Shown here piece by piece: positions 20,109-28,234 of a DNA stretch of 64,000 nt. Source of the stretch: Paludibacteraceae bacterium (lineage in GTDB: Bacteria > Bacteroidota > Bacteroidia > Bacteroidales > Paludibacteraceae); assembly GCA_017446585.1 (NCBI GenBank), contig JAFSQL010000010.1, positions 45,273 through 109,272 of the forward strand, given 5' to 3'. The notes below the pieces were generated by a model. The model had not been told where the DNA came from, ran no database searches, and saw only the letters and a program-made list of their open reading frames with translations. The position numbers and the translations under genes are program-made. Each line of letters begins with the position of its first letter. The first letter of the stretch is position 1.

Positions 20109-20987
20109 TTATCCTAAAATATTGTCCGCGATCAGTTCTTTCATCAACGTATCGATATCCTCGTCCGAATCTGTCATTCGCTTACTTTCTTTTGCTTGGA
20201 ACGAAACTGCCTGAATGCTCTTGACCTTAGTCGGACTTCCCTTAAGACCGAGACTGTTGATATCCGTGTCGATGTCCGAGACTGACCATTCACCTATTTT
20301 CAGTGCAGAATCTTTTTGATAGACTTCCGGATAAGCCGATGGCATCGCTGCCAACTCGCTTGGAACAGCGGCACGCTTGAATCGCATTACACGCTTCGCC
20401 TCACGAGAACGGCATGGAGCCGCTGACCCATTCACCGTAATAACGACAGGGAATGGACATTCGAGGACTTCTACGCCCTTCTCCACGCGCCTCTTGACAA
20501 CCACCTTTTTCGCACCCTCGTCCAATTTCACGATTTCCTCAACATAGGTAAGTTGCGGCAACGACAACTTCTCCGCCACTTGAGGTCCCACTTGCGCAGT
20601 GTCACCGTCAATGGCTTGACGTCCACAAACAATCATATCGACATCCCCGAATTTCTTAATCGCACAACTAATGGCGTAACTCGTTGCAAGCGTATCGGCA
20701 CCGGCGAATTCACGACCCGAAAGAATTGCGCCTCCGTCAGCACCTCGATACATACTTTCACGAACTATTTCTGCCGCCCTCGCTGGTCCCATGGTAAGCA
20801 CGTTCACCGTCGTGCCAGGAATGAGGTCTTTCAAACGGAGGGCCTGCTCCAATGCGTTCAGGTCCTCAGGGTTATAGATGGCAGGCAGCGCGGCGCGATT
20901 CACCGTTCCGTCTTCCTTCATCGCGTCCTTTCCGACGTTGCGGGTATCTGGCACTTGCTTTGCCAATACGACGATTTTTAATCCCAT
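20109..20987 (-). CDS. etfB: Electron transfer flavoprotein beta subunit
   Basis: Beta subunit of Etf, binding AMP or a second FAD. 292 aa, beginning GLKIVVLAKQVPDT, with the family segment NPEDLNALEQALRLKD and CGRQAIDGDTAQVGPQ. First gene of the etfB-etfA-acyl-CoA dehydrogenase unit. A 186-base intergenic region upstream separates it from the divergent mutase gene and holds candidate promoters for both. Confidence 0.95.
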   Translation of the reverse strand: MGLKIVVLAKQVPDTRNVGKDAMKEDGTVNRAALPAIYNPEDLNALEQALRLKDLIPGTTVNVLTMGPARAAEIVRESMYRGADGGAILSGREFAGADTLATSYAISCAIKKFGDVDMIVCGRQAIDGDTAQVGPQVAEKLSLPQLTYVEEIVKLDEGAKKVVVKRRVEKGVEVLECPFPVVITVNGSAAPCRSREAKRVMRFKRAAVPSELAAMPSAYPEVYQKDSALKIGEWSVSDIDTDINSLGLKGSPTKVKSIQAVSFQAKESKRMTDSDEDIDTLMKELIADNILG

Positions 20988-21044
20988 AAAACTGATTAGA
21001 ATATTGGTTTATGAATTGTTTTGATTCCCATGCGGATTTATTCA

Positions 21045-21078
21045 CAAATATAAGCAACATTCACGGGCAACGAACAAA
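21045..21078 (-). promoter_or_regulatory. Candidate etfB promoter
   Basis: On the - strand a TATATTTG -7 element (21045-21052) follows a TTTG (21075-21078) with a 22-base spacer, slightly longer than the 19 bases seen at the clearest promoters in this window. It lies 58 bases upstream of etfB. Confidence 0.45.
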
Positions 21079-21146
21079 AGAATTGTCATTTTTGCGACAA
21101 AAAGGGTTATTTGAGCAACGTGAAAATGTCAAGCCACAAAATTTCT

Positions 21147-21154
21147 TACTTTTG
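21147..21154 (+). promoter_or_regulatory. Candidate -7 element for the mutase gene
   Basis: TACTTTTG matches the Bacteroidota TAnnTTTG consensus and lies 19 bases before the ATG at 21174. No well-placed TTG -33 element is visible, so this is a weaker call. Confidence 0.4.
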
Positions 21155-21173
21155 CAAAACAAAATGAATAAAC

Positions 21174-22568
21174 ATGGCACTAATCAAATCAATATCAGGC
21201 ATTCGCGGAACAATTGGCGGAAGCGTAGGCGAAGGACTTTCGCCCGTAGATGTAGTGAAATTCACGGCAGCATACGCCGCTTGGAACAAGTCCCGTAATA
21301 GAAAGTCATCTAACAAAATTGTCGTAGGACGTGACGGACGCATTTCGGGCGAGATGGTGAGTGGCTTGGTCATTTCAACACTTATTGGCATGGGTTATGA
21401 CGTAGTGAACATTGGACTTGCCACCACCCCTACTACAGAATTGGCAGTGACCGCTGAAAATGCCGACGGAGGCATCATCCTTACAGCAAGCCACAATCCA
21501 AAACAATGGAACGCCTTGAAGCTTTTGAACGAAAACGGAGAATTTCTTAACGATGCCGAAGGCAAAACCGTGTTGAAAATTGCTGAAGATGAAAGTTTCG
21601 ATTTTGCTTGTGTCGATAACTTGGGGACCGTTGAAGAAAAGTTTGATTATGCCGATTATCATATTGAGCAAGTCCTAAAACTCCCTCTCGTAGATGTCGA
21701 GGCAATACAGAAAGCGCATTTCACGGTTGCCGTTGATTGCATTAACTCGGTAGGAGCCATTACCATACCACAATTGTTAGAAGAATTAGGCGTGGCACAT
21801 GTGATTGCCCTGAACAGTGACATAACAGGAAATTTCGCCCACACTCCCGAACCTATTCCTGCTAATTTGACAGAAACCGCCGCTATCATAAAGAAAGAGA
21901 AATGTGACGTTGGATTCATTGTCGATCCCGATGTGGATAGACTTGCCATTGTCCATGGTGACGGAACCATGTTTGGAGAGGAATATACCTTGGTCTCAAT
22001 TGCGGATTACATATTGAACCATACCCCAGGCAACACCTGTTCAAACCTATCATCCAGCCGCGCCTTAAGAGACGTAACAGAAAAACACGGCTGCCAATAT
22101 AGCGCCGCCGCGGTAGGTGAAGTGAATGTGGTAACGGAAATGAAAGCCAAGCACTGCGTGATTGGCGGTGAAGGCAACGGCGGCGTCATCTATCCAGAAC
22201 TTCATTATGGTCGTGATGCCCTTGTTGGCGTGGCTTTATTCTTGACCATGATGGCAAAGAGCGGTAAGACAACCAAAGAAATACGTGCAGAACTGCCAGA
22301 ATATGTCATTTCAAAAAACCGCATTGACTTGACCACGGACATTGACGTTGACGCTATTCTCAACAACGTGAAGGAAGCCTACAGCAAAGACCCCGAGAAC
22401 AAGATAACCGACATTGACGGCGTAAAGATAGACATGCCTGACGGCTGGGTACATTTGCGCAAGAGCAATACGGAACCTATCATCCGTGTCTATAGCGAGG
22501 CGAAAAATGAGGAACGAGCCCAACAATTAGCGAAAGGCGTAATAGATTTCGTTCGAAAAGTTTCGTAA
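21174..22568 (+). CDS. glmM: Phosphoglucosamine mutase (alpha-D-phosphohexomutase family)
   Basis: Interconverts glucosamine-6-phosphate and glucosamine-1-phosphate on the way to UDP-GlcNAc for peptidoglycan and lipid A. 464 aa with four domains. The catalytic phosphoserine lies in TASHNPKQWN (about residue 102), the metal-binding loop is DPDVDRLAIV, the sugar-binding loop is GEGNGGVIYPELHYGRDA, and the phosphate-binding loop is RKSNTEPIIRVYSEA. A phosphomannomutase activity cannot be excluded because the subfamilies share these motifs. Stands alone, divergent from etfB. Confidence 0.9.
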   Translation: MALIKSISGIRGTIGGSVGEGLSPVDVVKFTAAYAAWNKSRNRKSSNKIVVGRDGRISGEMVSGLVISTLIGMGYDVVNIGLATTPTTELAVTAENADGGIILTASHNPKQWNALKLLNENGEFLNDAEGKTVLKIAEDESFDFACVDNLGTVEEKFDYADYHIEQVLKLPLVDVEAIQKAHFTVAVDCINSVGAITIPQLLEELGVAHVIALNSDITGNFAHTPEPIPANLTETAAIIKKEKCDVGFIVDPDVDRLAIVHGDGTMFGEEYTLVSIADYILNHTPGNTCSNLSSSRALRDVTEKHGCQYSAAAVGEVNVVTEMKAKHCVIGGEGNGGVIYPELHYGRDALVGVALFLTMMAKSGKTTKEIRAELPEYVISKNRIDLTTDIDVDAILNNVKEAYSKDPENKITDIDGVKIDMPDGWVHLRKSNTEPIIRVYSEAKNEERAQQLAKGVIDFVRKVS

Positions 22569-22625
22569 CGCTTTTTCTCTTTTTTAATGCAATTGTAAAT
22601 TAAAGACATTTTTTGAGCGGAGCGG

Positions 22626-22655
22626 TTGCGTAAGTGATTAAAATGACTATCTTTG
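22626..22655 (+). promoter_or_regulatory. Promoter of tRNA-Met
   Basis: TTG at 22626-22628, a 19-base spacer, and TATCTTTG at 22648-22655 fit the Bacteroidota sigma-ABfr consensus exactly. Transcription would start close to 22662, about 22 bases before the mature tRNA. Confidence 0.85.
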
Positions 22656-22683
22656 CACCGCTTTAATCGAATCGGATATTGTT

Positions 22684-22757
22684 GGCGCGGTAGCTCAGCT
22701 GGTTAGAGCGCAGGATTCATAATCCTGAGGTCGGGGGATCGTGCCCCCCCCGCGCTA
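22684..22757 (+). tRNA. tRNA-Met (anticodon CAT)
   Basis: Cloverleaf reads clearly: acceptor stem GGCGCGG (22684-22690) with CCGCGCT (22750-22756, one G-U pair), D-arm TAGCTCAGCTGGTTAGA, anticodon stem CAGGA/TCCTG with loop TTCATAA. No CCA is encoded. The T-arm is odd: five G-C pairs (GGGGG/CCCCC) enclose the loop ATCGTGC instead of the usual TTCRANN, so T54 and A58 are missing. Elongator Met is most likely; an Ile2 tRNA with lysidine at C34 also has a CAT gene anticodon and cannot be excluded. Confidence 0.9.
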
Positions 22758-22766
22758 CAAAAAAGG

Positions 22767-22794
22767 AAGTCGTTCTACGGAACGACTTTTTTTT
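22767..22794 (+). terminator. Bidirectional terminator after tRNA-Met
   Basis: A 9-bp perfect stem (22767-22775 with 22780-22788) and a four-base loop are followed by eight T on the + strand. On the - strand the same stem is followed by a CC then six T, so it can also end the unit finishing at 22816. Confidence 0.9.
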
Positions 22795-22815
22795 GTGCCC
22801 CACCGGAAACGTTGC

Positions 22816-23928
22816 TTAGTTAGAAAGGTTAAGCACAACATATTCAGAGCAAGTTCCTACCCGAAATTTTGCGCCCCAAATACCGATGCCGCTTGATATA
22901 TAATAATGCGTGTTTCCTTTTTTATAATTGCCATATCCGCATTCATATATGGCCTTAACAATTAGGTTGATTGGGAACATCTGCCCCTCATGCGTATGAC
23001 CTGAGAACTGGAAATCAACACCGTTCTGCATGGCCTGCTCAAGGTGAAATGGCTGATGGTCGAGCAAGAAAGTATAGCGTGAGGTATCTATGTCGTGCAT
23101 CAGCACCCCCAATGGATGTCGATTGGCATTAGAACTGTCATCACGCCCGACTATATTGACCTCGCCTAAAGAAACGACGCTATCTATCAAAAGATGTATG
23201 CCCGCCTGCTCATAGAACGATGCGCTGCCATTTTGTCCGGAGATGTACTCATGATTGCCGAGGCAGGCATAGACCGGTGCGTTTAACTGCCGCAAAACTT
23301 GCGCTGCCTGTTCCTCATAGAGCGGTCGAAGTGACATATCAATCAAATCACCTCCCATAAGTATAAGATCCGCATTTTCTTGGTTGATAAGTTCCACCCA
23401 TCGCTTCGCCTCATTAACACGGTTTATATAGCCGAGATGCAAATCCGACACCAGCACTACCTTAAGTCGTTCCATGCCAAGAGGCTTCTCCGTCGTGAGA
23501 TTCAACTCAACACGTCGCTTCTCATGATAATGGAAATAGCCATAGACAAACGCGGCTATCATGAACGCTGAAAAAACAAGCAGTCCACCCCATGAGGCCG
23601 TAAAGAACGATGTGCGGAAACAAAACCGAGCGACATCTGCCACGACAAAAAACATCACAACATACAGCAACACAAATAGCCAAGACGCACCATAAGAATA
23701 AATAGCGGAAGACAGCGAAAGCGGCAGCTTGTCAAGCAACGATGTTCCGTTAGCAAAGCGCGCTCCAAGGAACATGGTCATCAAAGAGATGAAGCCACCA
23801 CAGAGCAGAACCTCAAGAACCACCTTGAGGGCCATTGCCGATGGAGGCACAAGCTGCCAAATACGCATTCCCGCATAGACCATGCCTATTACCGGAATGA
23901 GCGTAAACAACAAAAACCAAAGTCGCAT
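22816..23928 (-). CDS. Membrane-bound metallophosphoesterase
   Basis: Calcineurin-like phosphoesterase with an N-terminal membrane region. 370 aa: four hydrophobic segments within about residues 1-130, then a catalytic domain with SDLHLGY (D and H ligands), GGDLID, LGNHEY and SGHTHEGQMFP, giving the complete two-metal site. The closest named relatives are the YaeI/YkuE type, where lipid-A precursor phosphodiesters are possible substrates; the substrate here is not established. Last gene of the unit thrA / FKBP lipoprotein / FKBP-like lipoprotein / this gene, 15 bases after its neighbour. Confidence 0.88.
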   Translation of the reverse strand: MRLWFLLFTLIPVIGMVYAGMRIWQLVPPSAMALKVVLEVLLCGGFISLMTMFLGARFANGTSLLDKLPLSLSSAIYSYGASWLFVLLYVVMFFVVADVARFCFRTSFFTASWGGLLVFSAFMIAAFVYGYFHYHEKRRVELNLTTEKPLGMERLKVVLVSDLHLGYINRVNEAKRWVELINQENADLILMGGDLIDMSLRPLYEEQAAQVLRQLNAPVYACLGNHEYISGQNGSASFYEQAGIHLLIDSVVSLGEVNIVGRDDSSNANRHPLGVLMHDIDTSRYTFLLDHQPFHLEQAMQNGVDFQFSGHTHEGQMFPINLIVKAIYECGYGNYKKGNTHYYISSGIGIWGAKFRVGTCSEYVVLNLSN

Positions 23929-23943
23929 AAGAATGATCTACAA

Positions 23944-24468
23944 TCAATTAGGCAAACGGAGAACAATCGTGTAAAGGTAAGGTATGACATAGTTCATGTC
24001 AACAGACGACGCCTGTTTTGAGGGGATGATAACTCGAGCATAAGCAAGGTGATGATTCATCACGGTTAACGCCTGATACATTCCTGATGACGTGTAATCA
24101 TAGGATGACGATATGTATCCGTAATAGGTTCGGATTGGCTTTTTTGTGTAATCAGCGACCAATTCCCCGTCAAGAGTCTCTTTGGTATAGGAGAGAATCA
24201 CTTCGCATCCGTTAGAGAGAGAAACAGAATCCACCCCCGTACTGTCTAAATGTATATAAACTCCGTTCTCGTTTTTATACCAAACATTTTCTGGCCATAC
24301 CGTTTCAGTAGGACATTGCGAAACCACTTGGATGCCGTGAGAAGAAATATATGAAGAAATGGCTGAAGACTCTTTGTCCAACAATTCCTCATAGTCTCCC
24401 GAATCGGTACAGGAAACCATTGCTATCAATGACAACATGGACAAAATATGAAAAAGACGCATCTTCAT
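23944..24468 (-). CDS. Lipoprotein, DUF4827-like (FKBP-like fold)
   Basis: Predicted envelope lipoprotein of 174 aa: signal peptide with lipobox ending AMVSC (Cys20). The remainder looks like a divergent FKBP-type domain, with NGVYIHLD about where the neighbouring FKBP has WGIYVQIF, but it lacks the IPP motif and the usual active-site residues, so it may not be an active prolyl isomerase. I recall this family as DUF4827, found in Bacteroidales next to FKBP lipoproteins; this should be confirmed by a profile search. Its ATG overlaps the stop of the preceding gene (ATGA), indicating coupling. Confidence 0.75.
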   Translation of the reverse strand: MKMRLFHILSMLSLIAMVSCTDSGDYEELLDKESSAISSYISSHGIQVVSQCPTETVWPENVWYKNENGVYIHLDSTGVDSVSLSNGCEVILSYTKETLDGELVADYTKKPIRTYYGYISSSYDYTSSGMYQALTVMNHHLAYARVIIPSKQASSVDMNYVIPYLYTIVLRLPN

Positions 24469-24986
24469 CGATTAGAAACACTTTTAATTCTATACATTAA
24501 CGACGCTCGAGGAGGAATATTTTTCCTATCTCCGAGGGCACCATACGACAGAACAGACGGAGACAACACCCAAGCCGAATCTCCTATTCGCATCATTTGG
24601 AGAGCGTAAGATAGCCCCTTCTGATGTCTGTCTTTTCCTACCAGGTACTTTTCTCTGTTACCGCCAACATTGTTTCGCAACGTATCTCCCTGCATGTCAG
24701 AGAGGATATACTCAAGATTCACTTCGTCTCCGTCACGAACGCTGTCGCCATTTCCTATATGAAAAATCTGAACATAGATTCCCCAAGGTGTTGGCTTTAA
24801 GCCTAAACTGTCCGCCCGAAGCGCGAGCAAACTGTCTTCATTGGCATGGAGATAGGCATTGAGTTGTTCCACCTTGATTGCCGTGCTATCTTCCTTATCC
24901 AGTTTATTGTATGGCAACTGCGCTTCCTTTTTACAAGAGGCGCATAGAACAGCAAACACCAGTATGAAAAGCGAAAAAACTCTCAT
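24465..24986 (-). CDS. FKBP-type peptidyl-prolyl isomerase lipoprotein
   Basis: Envelope-anchored prolyl isomerase, likely helping fold outer-membrane or periplasmic proteins. 173 aa with signal peptide and lipobox ending LCASC (Cys18). The FKBP domain occupies about 75-170: GDSVRDGDEVNLEY, QKGLSYALQMMRIGDSAWV, and the diagnostic NIPPRASLMYRI at the C-terminus. The start codon overlaps the thrA stop in an ATGA junction and the stop overlaps the next lipoprotein start, so three genes are translated in tight series. Why an isomerase should be coupled to thrA is unknown, though I recall the arrangement recurring in Bacteroidales. Confidence 0.88.
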   Translation of the reverse strand: MRVFSLFILVFAVLCASCKKEAQLPYNKLDKEDSTAIKVEQLNAYLHANEDSLLALRADSLGLKPTPWGIYVQIFHIGNGDSVRDGDEVNLEYILSDMQGDTLRNNVGGNREKYLVGKDRHQKGLSYALQMMRIGDSAWVLSPSVLSYGALGDRKNIPPRASLMYRIKSVSNR

Positions 24987-27406
24987 CGAATGTTGGCTAT
25001 TGAAATAATATCGCTAAACACACCAGCAGCCGTAACCCCGGCTCCCGCACCATATCCTTTGATTATCATCGGATAGTCATGATACCTCTCTGTCGTTATC
25101 ATTATGATGTTGTTTGACCCTTCAAGATCATAGAACGGGTGACGGACACCAACTTCTTGTAAACCTACGTTGCATTCTCCGTTGTCAAGCGTGGCGACAA
25201 AACGATACTTCTTGTCTTGTTTTGCAAGTTCCTTGCGCTGCAACTCAAACTGTTCGTCCAATTCTGGTATCGTCTTCCAAAACTCGTCCAACGACCCTTC
25301 GAAATAGCGATTAGGAATAAATAGATTTTTACAAACATCTTCTTGTTCAACCGCATAACCTGCCTCACGTGCCAAGATGACAAGTTTCCGAACGACATCC
25401 TTACCGCTAAGGTCAATGCGCGGATCCGGTTCCGCATAACCTGCCTCACGTGCCATTTCAATCGCTTTGCTTAAAGGAACTTTTTCAGAAAGCGTGTTGA
25501 AAATAAAGTTGAGAGTACCGCTCAATACCGCTTCAATGCGAAGAATCCTGTCGCCCGAATTAATCAAATCGTTGATTGTGTTGATGATAGGCAATCCTGC
25601 ACCTACATTGGTTTCAAAAAGATATTTGATACCCTTCTCTCGAGCTGTACGTTTTAGCGACTCATATACTTCATAAGGACCAGATGCCGCTACCTTATTA
25701 GCGGCAACAACTGACACGTTATTGTCGAGCAACTTTTGATATAATCCCGCCACCTTGTCGGATGCCGTGCAGTCAACAAAAACACTGTTGAAGATATTCA
25801 TGCCCAAGATGCCTTCTACAAGTGCATTTTCCTTGTTTTCTATACCTTTTTCCTCAAGGAGTTGGCGATAATTCTTCAAGTCAATACCATCGCGATCAAA
25901 AAGTATTTTCTTGCTGGAACCAATTCCGACTATCTTAATCTTCAGTCGATTTTGCTCCATCAACTTTTGTTGTTGACCTCGCAGTTGTTCCAATAGCCCT
26001 GCACCAACAGTTCCGATACCACACAGAAACACGTTCAATTCCTGGTATTCACTCAAGAAAAAAGACTCATGAATAACATTGAGAGCCTTGCGCAACTGAG
26101 TCTCTTTGATAACAATAGAGATATTGGTTTCGCTTGCTCCTTGAGCAATGGCGATGACGTTTATACCGTTACGTCCCAGTGTCCCGAACAACTTGCCGCT
26201 CACTCCCGTGTTCTTCTTCATTCCCTCACCGACTATGGCGAGTGTCGCAAGATCCATTTCCGTTTTTATCTCATTGAGCAATCCTGTCTTCAGTTCTTCG
26301 TCAAACTCATCACGCAACGCTTCCTCCGCCTTTTGTGCCTCCGTGTTCTTCACGCCGACACTAATCGTGTTTTCACTTGCCGCCTGACTTATGAAGAATG
26401 CGGAAATACCCTTATCCGCCAATGCGCCATAAAGCCGACGACTGACACCCGTCACACCCACCATGCCCATTCCGAGCATAGTGACAAGCGCAGTATCGCC
26501 TATGGAAGATATTCCTTTAATTCCACGTTCTGAAAGTTGTTTCTCTCGACTAATGTAGGTACCAGGAGCCGACGGATTGAACGTGTTCTTGATGACAATT
26601 GGAATGTTGGAGTGATAAACCGGGAAAATCGTCGGAGGATAAATCACCTTTGCCCCGAAATTGCATAACTCCATTGCTTCGATATACGAAAGTTTCTCAA
26701 TGACGTATGCCTTGCTAATAACACGCGGATCAGCGGTCATGAACCCATCCACATCCGTCCATATTTCCAAGATTTCGGCACCTAATCGAGCCGCCAAGAT
26801 TGCCGCAGTATAGTCACTGCCTCCTCTTCCAAGATTGGTGAGTATGCCAGACTCCACGTCTGATGCGATAAAACCGGGAACAACGGTTAGGTTCGCAAGA
26901 TTTCCAAATTGGCGTTCAATTAACTCCTGAGAAGATTTCATGTTAAGAACGCACTTACCGTCACCATTTATTTCTGTTTTGATAAAATCTGGTGCGTATG
27001 CGTATTCAGCATCAAGAGCGTCCGCTATGATTAACGAGGAAAGTCGTTCGCCATAACTCACAATAGCATTTTTTGTTTGTTCGACAAGTTCTCCTTCAGC
27101 GACAATTGTTGACAACAAATCTTTCAGGTCAGAAAGCAAACCTTCAACCTTATGCCGAGTTTCATCCTTCGACGCAAGTTGCCCCATCATCTCGTGATGT
27201 CGCTCCACGATCTCATTTAAGGCGTCAACGTAAGCCTCATCGCCTTTCTGAGCCAGCGTTGCCGTTGAAATCAAACTGTCGGTGACACCACCAAGGGCAG
27301 AAACAACAACTATTGTTTTTTCTTCCCTATTCTTGACAATTTCCTTTACACGAAGTACATTTTGTGCGGTAGCGACGGACGAACCGCCAAATTTCAAAAC
27401 TTTCAT
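24983..27406 (-). CDS. thrA: Bifunctional aspartokinase / homoserine dehydrogenase
   Basis: Catalyses the first and third steps from aspartate to threonine and methionine. 807 aa from the ATG at 27406 (MKVLKFGGSSVATAQNV); a longer frame to 27481 would add 25 unrelated residues overlapping the divergent tRNA-Arg promoter. N-terminal kinase (1-about 290) with KFGGSSVA and GRGGSDYTA; two ACT domains in the middle (about 315-460) with FISQAASENTISVGV, indicating feedback control by an end product; C-terminal dehydrogenase (about 465-807) with GIGTVGAGLLEQL, ANKVAASG and EAGYAEPDPRIDLSGKDV. Contains an exact 24-bp internal direct repeat. Confidence 0.96.
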   Translation of the reverse strand: MKVLKFGGSSVATAQNVLRVKEIVKNREEKTIVVVSALGGVTDSLISTATLAQKGDEAYVDALNEIVERHHEMMGQLASKDETRHKVEGLLSDLKDLLSTIVAEGELVEQTKNAIVSYGERLSSLIIADALDAEYAYAPDFIKTEINGDGKCVLNMKSSQELIERQFGNLANLTVVPGFIASDVESGILTNLGRGGSDYTAAILAARLGAEILEIWTDVDGFMTADPRVISKAYVIEKLSYIEAMELCNFGAKVIYPPTIFPVYHSNIPIVIKNTFNPSAPGTYISREKQLSERGIKGISSIGDTALVTMLGMGMVGVTGVSRRLYGALADKGISAFFISQAASENTISVGVKNTEAQKAEEALRDEFDEELKTGLLNEIKTEMDLATLAIVGEGMKKNTGVSGKLFGTLGRNGINVIAIAQGASETNISIVIKETQLRKALNVIHESFFLSEYQELNVFLCGIGTVGAGLLEQLRGQQQKLMEQNRLKIKIVGIGSSKKILFDRDGIDLKNYRQLLEEKGIENKENALVEGILGMNIFNSVFVDCTASDKVAGLYQKLLDNNVSVVAANKVAASGPYEVYESLKRTAREKGIKYLFETNVGAGLPIINTINDLINSGDRILRIEAVLSGTLNFIFNTLSEKVPLSKAIEMAREAGYAEPDPRIDLSGKDVVRKLVILAREAGYAVEQEDVCKNLFIPNRYFEGSLDEFWKTIPELDEQFELQRKELAKQDKKYRFVATLDNGECNVGLQEVGVRHPFYDLEGSNNIIMITTERYHDYPMIIKGYGAGAGVTAAGVFSDIISIANIR
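25351..25455 (-). repeat. Exact 24-bp direct repeat inside thrA
   Basis: The same 24 bases occur at 25351-25374 and 25432-25455, 81 bases (27 codons) apart and in frame. Both encode MAREAGYA/LAREAGYA-type segments in the homoserine dehydrogenase domain. E. coli ThrA also has two related LARE peptides at this place, but the nucleotide identity here is complete. Confidence 0.9.
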
Positions 27407-27464
27407 AGCAATAAAAAAACGTGTAAAGATAGTGTTTTTCAAAACGACTATTAAAGATTTTCCG

Positions 27465-27472
27465 TACTTTTG
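27465..27472 (+). promoter_or_regulatory. Candidate -7 element for tRNA-Arg
   Basis: TACTTTTG matches TAnnTTTG and ends 15 bases before the mature tRNA-Arg. No TTG is seen at the -33 position. On the opposite strand TATCTTTA (27424-27431) is a near match that could serve thrA. Confidence 0.45.
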
Positions 27473-27487
27473 CCGCCGCAAAGCATT

Positions 27488-27562
27488 GGTTGCGTAGCTC
27501 AGTTGGATTAGAGCAACAGCCTTCTAAGCTGTGGGTCGCGAGTTCGAACCTCGCCGCAATCA
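27488..27562 (+). tRNA. tRNA-Arg (anticodon TCT)
   Basis: 75-nt cloverleaf: acceptor GGTTGCG with CGCAATC, D-arm TAGCTCAGTTGGATTAGA, anticodon stem ACAGC/GCTGT with loop CTTCTAA (TCT, decoding AGA/AGG), and a standard T-arm GCGAG-TTCGAAC-CTCGC. Discriminator A; CCA is not encoded. Confidence 0.96.
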
Positions 27563-27569
27563 CAATGAC

Positions 27570-27605
27570 AAAGGGGACGCACCGTTCGGTACGCCCCCTT
27601 TTTTT
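27570..27605 (+). terminator. Terminator after tRNA-Arg
   Basis: An imperfect GC-rich stem (27570-27584 with 27587-27601) is followed by a T-tract to 27605. On the - strand it ends in a short A/T run and could also stop the HU transcript, whose stop lies at 27624. Confidence 0.75.
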
Positions 27606-27623
27606 GTGTGATAAATTCAAAAT

Positions 27624-27896
27624 TTACTTCACAGCGTCTGCGAGTTCAGCACCTGCTTTGAATTTAGCGATTTTCTTTGCAGGGATGCTAATCTTCTTAC
27701 CCGTGCTTGGGTTAACGCCTTGGCGAGCGGAACGCTCAGCAACAGAGAAAGTACCGAAACCTACAAGGCTGAGTTTGTCATTAGCCTTGAGTACGTCCTT
27801 AACAGTTGCAACGAAAGCGTCGAGAGCCTTCTTGCTGTCAGCTTTGCTGAGACCTGCCTTTGCGGCAATTGCGTCTACCAATTCTGCTTTGTTCAT
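27624..27896 (-). CDS. HU family DNA-binding protein
   Basis: Small nucleoid protein of 90 aa that binds and bends DNA as a dimer. Begins MNKAELVDAIAAKAGLSK, with the family core KLSLVGFGTFSV and the DNA-contacting arm ARQGVNPSTGKKISIPA (HU signature GFGTF...NP.TG). Rich in alanine and lysine with a codon choice suggesting high expression. Monocistronic, with its own strong promoter; divergent from the rhomboid gene. Confidence 0.96.
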   Translation of the reverse strand: MNKAELVDAIAAKAGLSKADSKKALDAFVATVKDVLKANDKLSLVGFGTFSVAERSARQGVNPSTGKKISIPAKKIAKFKAGAELADAVK

Positions 27897-27956
27897 AATA
27901 AACTAAAAAATTAAAGATTAATAAAAGGTATTCTTTCGATTTTTCTATGATTGACG

Positions 27957-27986
27957 CAAAGATAAAGTAAGAAAAGACAATTACAA
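27957..27986 (-). promoter_or_regulatory. Promoter of the HU gene
   Basis: On the - strand TTG (27984-27986), a 19-base spacer and TATCTTTG (27957-27964) form a perfect Bacteroidota promoter. Transcription should start near 27950, giving a leader of about 54 bases. A long pyrimidine tract lies just upstream (A/G tract 28009-28028 on the + strand), possibly an activating element. Confidence 0.88.
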
Positions 27987-28234
27987 TCGGTTTTGAAAGG
28001 TTTTTTAGCAAAAAAAAGAAAAAAAAACACCTTGTTTAGTTTCGTTTGGTTAAAACCATGCTCAAAAACATAAAAACACAATAAAACAAAAGAAACAACG
28101 CTTTGATTTACGACATATTAGGAGTTAGTTGGAAATTGGTTAATTTCGCGCTTGATTATAAATGCAAGCGTTTTCTCCTTGTATCGCTAATCAACCCATG
28201 GAGTTTCCTCCATCTTATATATTTATTTTCAAAT
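27987..28234. other. A/T-rich spacer between HU and rhomboid genes
   Basis: About 250 bases of A-rich DNA (very A-rich over 28009-28100) with no convincing gene. It must hold the promoter for the + strand rhomboid unit, but I find no clean TTG-19-TAnnTTTG match; TAATTTCG at 28141-28148 is a near miss. Confidence 0.6.
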
